Source: an uncultured Pseudomonadota bacterium
GTDB lineage: Bacteria; Myxococcota_A; UBA796; GCA-2862545
DNA length: 12,056 nt
Reading direction: 5' to 3'
Assembly: GCA_937891875.1 (NCBI GenBank)
Contig: CALATR010000361.1
Coordinates: forward strand, 1-12,056
Notes under the pieces: model-generated
Database searches by the model: none
The model's input: the letters and a program-made list of their open reading frames with translations, nothing else
What the model was told of the DNA's origin: nothing
Translations under genes and position numbers: made by a program
Shown: piece after piece, positions 1 to 4,814 of the stretch
Layout of the letters: each line of letters begins with the position of its first letter
Position numbering within the stretch: the stretch's first letter is position 1

Positions 1-129
1 CGACGAACGCCGCGTCGGGGCTAGCACCGCGGAACCGACGCGTCACACGATTGGAGCGCCGACGTAGGGGTGGTTCGGAACGCGAGGGCGTGGTGCACGG
101 AACATGGCCGAACACGGAAAACAGGCTTG

Positions 130-139
130 CCCCCCCCCC
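130..139. repeat. Run of ten C upstream of the fibre operon
   Basis: Ten consecutive C lie 32 bases before the chosen start of the first gene of the left operon. A homopolymer of this length is rare by chance even in GC-rich DNA and is prone to slipped-strand length change. It lies outside the chosen coding frame, so a length change would alter promoter or leader spacing rather than cause a frameshift. That role is inference; the run itself is directly seen. Confidence 0.6.
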
Positions 140-143
140 TGAT

Positions 144-157
144 GCACGCTAGCGTGC
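144..157. promoter_or_regulatory. Perfect 14-bp palindrome GCACGCTAGCGTGC, candidate operator
   Basis: GCACGCTAGCGTGC equals its own reverse complement and sits between the poly-C run and the ribosome binding site of the gene at 172. Its position suits a dimeric repressor or activator site, or a small hairpin in the leader. No regulator gene is adjacent and I do not recognise the motif, so the function is inferred from position and symmetry only. Confidence 0.35.
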
Positions 158-171
158 CGAGGGGAGGGAGA

Positions 172-426
172 ATGGAAGCTGCGATTCCGAGCACTGCGCT
201 CGAGACGCTGCGGCGCATGCGCGCCCAGCTCGATGCGTGGACCGCCCGTGCCGCTGAGGCGTCCGCCCGCGCGGATCTCGTCAAGCTGCAGCTGCAGGTC
301 GAGGCCCAGAGCCTCGTCCAAGCCATCCACCCGACCGCCCAGGAGTTCGCGCTCGACCTCGATCGCGGCACCATCACCATTCGCGACAGTGAGGGGGACC
401 ATGGCGACCTATCCAGGCAATCCTGA
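172..426 (+). CDS. Small helical (coiled-coil-like) protein, first gene of the fibre operon
   Basis: This is an 84-residue protein of no recognised family. The start at 172 is chosen because a strong purine-rich ribosome binding site (GGGGAGGGAG, 161-170) lies just upstream; in-frame starts at 70 and 142 lack one. Residues about 7-50 are alanine-, leucine- and arginine-rich and read as one or two long amphipathic helices able to form a coiled coil. Residues about 55-67 look like a short beta segment, followed by a polar tail. There is no signal peptide, membrane segment or cysteine. Its end overlaps the next gene by 26 bases in another frame, so the two are probably translationally coupled. 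By position it could be a chaperone, assembly factor or base for the downstream fibre-like protein, which is inference. Confidence 0.65.
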   Translation: MEAAIPSTALETLRRMRAQLDAWTARAAEASARADLVKLQLQVEAQSLVQAIHPTAQEFALDLDRGTITIRDSEGDHGDLSRQS

Positions 427-1903
427 TGCGCTCATTCCGCTGAACAGCCCGGGGAGCGGCGGTGACTTCATCGTCTCCGATGCGGCGAGCACCGGTGCGT
501 TGCTGGCGGTTCAGACGGGCGGGCCGCAGATCCTGTTCGGGGCTGACGTCTCATTCATCAACAGCGGCGGGGCGAGGCACGAGATCAACGCGTCCGAAGG
601 CATCAACGTCTACTCCACCGAGGACGTGCGGATCGGCGACAACATCAAGCCCATGACGGTCTCCTACCGGTCGGCCACCAACGACGTCCTTTTGTCAGCG
701 GCGGAGTTCACAGCGCTTGCAGGGCCGGAGGTCCGACTGGACGGCGGTCAACCGAACAACCCGCAAGAGCCCACCTTCGGCGTGTTGACCCGTGTGCGCA
801 GGAACGGCGCAGACCCCGACAAACCCGAGGATCGCCTGATCATCGAGGACACCGATGCGTCCGGATCCGACGGCCAGGTCCTCATGCGCACGGTCGCGAC
901 GACCGGCGGGTGGGACCTCGAGCTGCGCGCGCTGGACTCTGCTGGCAACCGCAAGAAGATCACGCTTCGCGGGAACATCGAGCTGTTCGGAACCACGTCG
1001 GCGCTGGATGGCTTGACGGTCACGGGGGCGACGACGCTCCAGACCACGGCGGTCCAGGGTAGCCTCGACGTCGAGGGGCCCATGGCGATCCAGGACGCTT
1101 CCCCGACGCTGACGCTCGACGACACGGGCGCATCCGTGGAGCACCGGATCGAAGGTGGTACTGAGCTGACCATCGTCCGGGATGCGGGCAGCGGAGCCGA
1201 GGACCTGCTGACCCTCCAGCGCCAGTCCGCCTCCAGCGGACTCGGTACCCGATTCATCACGCGTCTGGTCGGGCCCTCTCCGGTCGCGGCGCCGGACAGT
1301 GAAGAAGGGACCATCGTGTTCGGAGACCGCGCCACGCTGCAGTGCGACGACGGCTCCGCGGAGATCGTCGCTCCCCATGGCGCGATGATCGTGAACAAGG
1401 TGGACGGAACGGGCCTTGCCGACTCCATCATCGTGGCGGGTGACCTCGGAGGCTCCGCGAGCGCGCGTCAGGCCATCAGCCTGGGCGCGACCACCAACAC
1501 GAGCGTCATGCGCTTCGGGCAGATCAGCGTCTCCGGAGGCAGCGGAGGCGGCGCAATCACCTTCAACGACCGCTTCCGCGTGGAGGCATCGGGTCGGGTC
1601 CGGGTCTGGGACCCCGCGAGCACCGGGTCGCCGGGCATCGCCACGCCCATCTACGACCTCGACCCGAGCACCGGCGACACCATCCAGAGTGTCGGCCAGG
1701 GCTCGGGCACGGCTGGCGCGAGTCGGGGGCGGGTGTTCGCTCGGCGGGGCAACAGCTCGAGTCCGGGCCTGGTGATGCTGGAGGCAGATGACGGAACGCC
1801 GGTGTTCTTGTCGGCTTGGCGGGATGGGCCAAACGTGCGAGTGCGGGCATCGCTTTCCGTTCCCACGGGGCCACTGTCGGGCGAACCGGTGGTCGACCTG
1901 TGA
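401..1903 (+). CDS. Beta-rich fibre-like protein (phage tail-fibre-shaft-like repeats)
   Basis: This is a 500-residue protein. The frame is open from 233, but ATG 401 follows a GAGGGGGA ribosome binding site and is the sensible start. The sequence is rich in Gly, Thr, Ser, Asp and Val, with a single cysteine (315) and no signal peptide or membrane segment. Residues about 188-245 have short alternating strands with Thr/Val/Leu periodicity and turn glycines, a texture typical of trimeric beta-helical shafts of phage tail fibres and related appendage proteins. Similar strand-turn texture runs through about 20-110 and 360-490. It lacks a recognisable C-terminal chaperone or receptor-binding domain and has no phage structural gene beside it. 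It overlaps the upstream helical gene by 26 bases and the downstream lipoprotein start by four (GTGA). The likely role is a surface or extracellular fibre, displayed or anchored together with the collagen-like lipoproteins. The class is inferred from composition and repeat texture, not from a named domain. Confidence 0.7.
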   Translation: MATYPGNPDALIPLNSPGSGGDFIVSDAASTGALLAVQTGGPQILFGADVSFINSGGARHEINASEGINVYSTEDVRIGDNIKPMTVSYRSATNDVLLSAAEFTALAGPEVRLDGGQPNNPQEPTFGVLTRVRRNGADPDKPEDRLIIEDTDASGSDGQVLMRTVATTGGWDLELRALDSAGNRKKITLRGNIELFGTTSALDGLTVTGATTLQTTAVQGSLDVEGPMAIQDASPTLTLDDTGASVEHRIEGGTELTIVRDAGSGAEDLLTLQRQSASSGLGTRFITRLVGPSPVAAPDSEEGTIVFGDRATLQCDDGSAEIVAPHGAMIVNKVDGTGLADSIIVAGDLGGSASARQAISLGATTNTSVMRFGQISVSGGSGGGAITFNDRFRVEASGRVRVWDPASTGSPGIATPIYDLDPSTGDTIQSVGQGSGTAGASRGRVFARRGNSSSPGLVMLEADDGTPVFLSAWRDGPNVRVRASLSVPTGPLSGEPVVDL

Positions 1904-2436
1904 GTCCAGAACAGCCAACACCAACACGGCTCTTGATGATCTGGTTGCTCAGTCTCGCTGCCTGCTCGGTCTCTGGCGAGATGGGCCCCCCCGGGGTCCC
2001 GGGCCCGATCGGACCCGAGGGACCGACGGGGGAACAGGGGCCTCCCGGCCCGACTGGTCCTCCCGGGCCCGTCGGACCCGCAGGTCCCTCCGGAGAGCGA
2101 GGTCCCGCCGGCCCGGCCGGCTCCGGAGCAGCCGCGCGCACGGTTCTCAACCTCTCGAGGACAGTCGACCAGGCCCGATGCATCGACCTCGACGACGCGT
2201 CGGACTGCTGTCCAGAGTCGTTCTGGTTCGCCGGAGTGACAGAGTCCGACCAAGCGGCGTGCATCGAGTACGTACCCACGGGCAGGACTGTGTTCGCGGT
2301 GCGTCTGGGTCCCTCTGGACCAAGTGACTACTGCTTGGAACGGGAAGACCCCGGTTCTTGCTGTCCTCCGTCGTACTCCTGGGTCGGTGTGCGAGGTGTG
2401 AGCGCAGTCGTCTGCCTGGAAGACCCTCCAATGTAG
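1900..2436 (+). CDS. Collagen-like lipoprotein with two four-cysteine modules (paralogue 1)
   Basis: This is a 178-residue predicted lipoprotein. GTG 1900 is chosen because it overlaps the fibre gene's stop (GTGA) and supplies an Arg before the hydrophobic core; ATG 1936 is the alternative but leaves a very short signal. The lipobox is L-A-A-C with Cys22 as the predicted lipidated residue. Residues 29-76 are 16 uninterrupted Gly-X-Y triplets, mostly GP-X, which should form a collagen triple helix. Residues 94-126 and 145-177 are two copies of a module with spacing C-x8-CC-x16-C (Cys 94, 103, 104, 121 and 145, 154, 155, 172), probably two disulfides each. The protein should sit on the envelope as a trimer with a rod and a disulfide-bonded head. 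Residue 27 follows Cys22 closely and is Glu; there is no Asp at position +2. The paralogue follows at 2503. Adhesion or matrix anchoring is inferred. Confidence 0.88.
   Translation: MSPEQPTPTRLLMIWLLSLAACSVSGEMGPPGVPGPIGPEGPTGEQGPPGPTGPPGPVGPAGPSGERGPAGPAGSGAAARTVLNLSRTVDQARCIDLDDASDCCPESFWFAGVTESDQAACIEYVPTGRTVFAVRLGPSGPSDYCLEREDPGSCCPPSYSWVGVRGVSAVVCLEDPPM
1984..2127 (+). repeat. Collagen-like Gly-X-Y tract, 16 triplets
   Basis: Sixteen perfect GXY triplets encode residues 29-76 of the first lipoprotein. Ten or more carry proline at X, with charged triplets GPE, GEQ and GER interspersed, as in bacterial collagens that trimerise without hydroxyproline. At DNA level this is a 9-base-period GGNCCN-rich stretch, hence also open in other frames without meaning. 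Confidence 0.92.
2179..2277 (+). repeat. Four-cysteine module, copy 1 of 4
   Basis: Encodes residues 94-126 of the first lipoprotein. It fits the consensus C-x8-CCP-x2-[FY]-x-[FW]-[AV]-G-[VMF]-x7-C-[ILF]-E-x2-P shared by all four copies in this window. It begins with the DNA string TGCATCGACCTCG, which also begins copy 4. Confidence 0.85.
2332..2430 (+). repeat. Four-cysteine module, copy 2 of 4
   Basis: Encodes residues 145-177 of the first lipoprotein, with the same cysteine spacing as the other three copies. It shares the DNA strings GGTTCTTGCTGTCC (2353-2366) and TCTGCCTGGAAGACCCTCC (2411-2429) with copy 4, so the C-terminal modules of the two paralogues are each other's closest relatives. 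Confidence 0.85.
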
Positions 2437-2451
2437 GGACACTCCGCGTTT

Positions 2452-2482
2452 CCGACGGCACCCCTCACAGCACCGACGGCAC
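2452..2482. repeat. Two CCGACGGCAC direct repeats, 21-bp period
   Basis: CCGACGGCAC occurs at 2452-2461 and again at 2473-2482, in the 66-base gap between the two lipoprotein genes. The offset of 21 bp is two helical turns, the geometry of a tandem protein-binding site. It could equally be debris of the gene duplication. No regulator is identified. Confidence 0.35.
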
Positions 2483-2502
2483 AATCACATGGGGGAGACG
2501 TG

Positions 2503-3063
2503 ATGCGCTGCCGCAAGTCCACCGCCACGAGCGCTCAACGCACCCCGCCGAGCAACTTGCTCGTAGCCCTGACGTTCCTGCTCACCGCCTGCGCGGGGCC
2601 TTCTGGGCCAGAAGGACCCGTTGGACCGCCAGGACCGCCTGGTGTGCATGGCCCTGAAGGCCCCGCAGGTCCAGCTGGCCCGGCGGGGGCCATTGGGCCG
2701 CAAGGCGATGACGGAGAAGTCGGGCCGGTCGGCCCGGCCGGTCCAGCCGGCAGTGGGTCCGCGGCCAGGACTGTGGTCAACGTAAGAGAGGACAAGGACC
2801 AGGTCCGATGTCTGGACCTTGAGACACCTGCGTCCTGCTGCCCCGACGGGTTCGGGTTCGCTGGCATGACGTGGCGCCTGGAGGCGTCGTGCTTTGAACT
2901 GTCCCCGTCAGGTCGAGCAATCTTGGAGATCAGCAAGCCGCTGCCGTCGGCAGAGCTCTGCATCGACCTCGCCAATCCAGGTTCTTGCTGTCCGCCCGCA
3001 TTCACATGGGTCGGCTTTGACGACGGGAACGCCGTCATCTGCCTGGAAGACCCTCCGGAGTAG
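2503..3063 (+). CDS. Collagen-like lipoprotein with two four-cysteine modules (paralogue 2)
   Basis: This is a 186-residue predicted lipoprotein. ATG 2503 is preferred over GTG 2500 because the GGGGGAGA binding site (2491-2498) is then properly spaced. The N-terminus is Arg/Lys-bearing, followed by a hydrophobic stretch and the lipobox L-T-A-C with Cys30. Residues 32-85 are 18 continuous Gly-X-Y triplets starting almost at the lipidated cysteine. A short linker with the motif ARTVVN matches ARTVLN in paralogue 1. Modules follow at 103-135 and 153-185 (Cys 103, 112, 113, 130 and 153, 162, 163, 180). The stalk is two triplets longer than in paralogue 1 and carries a distinct acidic patch (GDD, GEV). 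Same operon, same orientation. The pair could form homo- or heterotrimers on the outer membrane; that and any ligand are inference. Confidence 0.88.
   Translation: MRCRKSTATSAQRTPPSNLLVALTFLLTACAGPSGPEGPVGPPGPPGVHGPEGPAGPAGPAGAIGPQGDDGEVGPVGPAGPAGSGSAARTVVNVREDKDQVRCLDLETPASCCPDGFGFAGMTWRLEASCFELSPSGRAILEISKPLPSAELCIDLANPGSCCPPAFTWVGFDDGNAVICLEDPPE
2596..2757 (+). repeat. Collagen-like Gly-X-Y tract, 18 triplets
   Basis: Eighteen uninterrupted GXY triplets encode residues 32-85 of the second lipoprotein. The first triplet starts two residues after the lipidated cysteine, so the rod should project directly from the membrane. The triplet order differs from paralogue 1, so the stalk has diverged faster than the cysteine modules. 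Confidence 0.92.
2809..2907 (+). repeat. Four-cysteine module, copy 3 of 4
   Basis: Encodes residues 103-135 of the second lipoprotein. It has the same spacing C-x8-CC-x16-C and the same aromatic and glycine positions. It is followed by a P-S-G-R linker that matches P-T-G-R after copy 1. Confidence 0.85.
2959..3057 (+). repeat. Four-cysteine module, copy 4 of 4
   Basis: Encodes residues 153-185 of the second lipoprotein and fits the same consensus. It shares a 19-base identical string (3038-3056) and a 14-base string (2980-2993) with copy 2, and its first 13 bases with copy 1, showing common descent of all copies. Confidence 0.85.
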
Positions 3064-3090
3064 GCACGTCCCGCTCCGTCCACCGCCTCC

Positions 3091-4758
3091 CTACGCCCGC
3101 GCCACTCCCGCCCCTCCCCGCCCCGCGTCGAACCGAACCTCCACCGTGGTGCCGCCGCGCACCAGCCACGCCACCCGCGCCCGCGGTCCCCGCGACGCCA
3201 GACCGGGGTGCAGTCGCTGGGTGCCGCCTTCTGCGTGCTGGCTGCCCCAGCCGTCGAGCCAGCCCACGTCGACCTCCTTCTGCCCGTCCAGCAGCTCGCC
3301 GTCGGTCTGCAGGGTGAGCACGACCGGGGGGGCGACGCCGATGCCCTCGGCGTGGCGCAGGCCGCTCGTGGGCAGGAAACCTCGGTTCTCGGCGACCGCC
3401 ACCACGCGCACGAGGTCGTCGCCGGCGTGCTCGGCCGTGACCTGCACGTCCACCTTCGGCAGGGCGCGGCGCAGGCGATCGGCGACGGTGAAGCCCTTCT
3501 CGCACTCGGCGGGCAGCAGGCGCAGGGGTGGGTTGCCCAGGGTGAGCATGTTGCGCAGGCCGCCGATCTCGACCGGGCCCAGCTGGGGGTGCTCGAAGGG
3601 GCGCCAGTCGACGAAGCCGCCGGGCTCGGCGCAGAACGCGCGGAGCAGGCCGTCGATGAGGTCCTGCGGAGGATCCCGGAAGAAGGCGCCGAAGTCCTCG
3701 ACCTCCACCCCGGCGTAGCCGTACGCGTCCCACAGCTCCAGCGTGTAGGCGGGCACGCCGAGCACGGTGGCGAGGGTGTCGGACCACACGCCGCCGATGG
3801 CGCGCTCGGGGTCGTACATGAAGTCAGGGTAGACGCGCACGACGCGGTAGCCGGTGTCCTTGGTGGCGTCCTTGCCCATGAGCTCGAGCAGGCGCACGTC
3901 GGTCCGCGGCAGGGGCGAGTCCTTGCGGTAGGGCTGGGTGAGCAGCGCCCCGGTGAAGGTGTGGTTGGTGAGCGCGCAGGCGATCCGCGGCCGCGCGGTG
4001 ACGGCGTCCATCACGGCGCGGCTCTCGGGCTCGGACAGCGGGTGGTTGCCTGCGTCCATGCCGAACATCGACTGGGGCTGCCACGAGCCCGGGAAGTTGC
4101 GGTTGAGGTCCAGTCCGTGCTCCCGGGCCGCCTCCTTCCACACCGCCCCGTCCCAGCGCAGGAAGGTGCCCTCCACCAGGATGTGGCAGGCCAGCTCGGG
4201 ATCGTCGTCCAGGGTGCGCAGGCGGAAGCCACCGATGTGGTCGGGGTCGATGACGTAGGCGCCGGTCGGGTGGCGCCAGCGCATCCACAGGGTCTCCCCG
4301 TCGCCGTCGACGTCGTGGGGGTGCAGGCCCGTGCGCGGGCGTCCGTCGCGGGGCGGGCGCAGGGTCGAGCGCACGAAGGGTCCGCCCTCGTGGGTCCAGG
4401 CGTAGCCGTCGGCGCTGATCACCGGCAGCACGTAGACCGCGTGCTCGCTGAACCAGGCGCGCTCCGCGGGGTCGCCGGCGACCAGGCGCTCGACCCAGCG
4501 GGACACCGACCACAGGGCGGACATGACCCCGGTCCACTCGGACGCGTGGGTGGCGCCGTCGAGCCAGAAGCCCGGTCGATCGCCGATCTCCGTGTCCTGA
4601 CGCGAGATCGTCAGCAGGAGCAGCTCCCGGCCGTGGCGGGACAGGCCCAGGTTGACGAGCGAGACCCACTCGGGGTGGGCGGCGGCGAGCGCGCGACACC
4701 AGGCCTCGACGGCATCGAAGTCGAGGTAGGCGCTTCCATCGTAGGGTTGCCAGGTCAT
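3091..4758 (-). CDS. M14-family zinc metallocarboxypeptidase
   Basis: This is a 555-residue enzyme expected to release C-terminal residues from peptides or cleave amide-linked side groups. The M14 zinc and catalytic set is complete: HASE with His71 and Glu74, D-L-N-R-N-F-P-G at 217-224 (substrate-binding Asn219 and Arg220), third zinc ligand His266 in N-H-T-F, and general-base Glu341 in Y-T-L-E-L. About 148 residues separate the first zinc motif from Asn219, roughly double the spacing of pancreatic carboxypeptidase A. The insert carries an EF-like D-V-D-G-D-G-E loop (149-155), a possible calcium site. Residues about 430-545 form a separate beta-rich C-terminal domain with the look of an Ig- or CARDB-like fold. 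No signal peptide is visible, so it is probably cytoplasmic. The start ATG has only a weak ribosome binding site. It ends 27 bases from the lipoprotein operon (convergent). Substrate unknown. Confidence 0.9.
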   Translation of the reverse strand: MTWQPYDGSAYLDFDAVEAWCRALAAAHPEWVSLVNLGLSRHGRELLLLTISRQDTEIGDRPGFWLDGATHASEWTGVMSALWSVSRWVERLVAGDPAERAWFSEHAVYVLPVISADGYAWTHEGGPFVRSTLRPPRDGRPRTGLHPHDVDGDGETLWMRWRHPTGAYVIDPDHIGGFRLRTLDDDPELACHILVEGTFLRWDGAVWKEAAREHGLDLNRNFPGSWQPQSMFGMDAGNHPLSEPESRAVMDAVTARPRIACALTNHTFTGALLTQPYRKDSPLPRTDVRLLELMGKDATKDTGYRVVRVYPDFMYDPERAIGGVWSDTLATVLGVPAYTLELWDAYGYAGVEVEDFGAFFRDPPQDLIDGLLRAFCAEPGGFVDWRPFEHPQLGPVEIGGLRNMLTLGNPPLRLLPAECEKGFTVADRLRRALPKVDVQVTAEHAGDDLVRVVAVAENRGFLPTSGLRHAEGIGVAPPVVLTLQTDGELLDGQKEVDVGWLDGWGSQHAEGGTQRLHPGLASRGPRARVAWLVRGGTTVEVRFDAGRGGAGVARA

Positions 4759-4814
4759 GGCGCGAGCCTACCGCGCCCGGACGCGAGCGGGGCCGCCCGG
4801 GTTAGGCCCCGCCG

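Noticed and set aside
233..400. Upstream extension of the fibre gene
   Set aside because: Translation is Arg/Ser/Pro-rich and overlaps the small helical gene; ATG 401 has a good ribosome binding site.
1984..2127. Periodic GC-rich DNA as a possible satellite or CRISPR-like repeat
   Set aside because: The 9-base period is explained by in-frame Gly-Pro-X codons; there are no spacers or conserved repeat units.
3064..3090. Possible terminator between the convergent lipoprotein and M14 genes
   Set aside because: No stem followed by a T run could be found in the 27-base gap on either strand.
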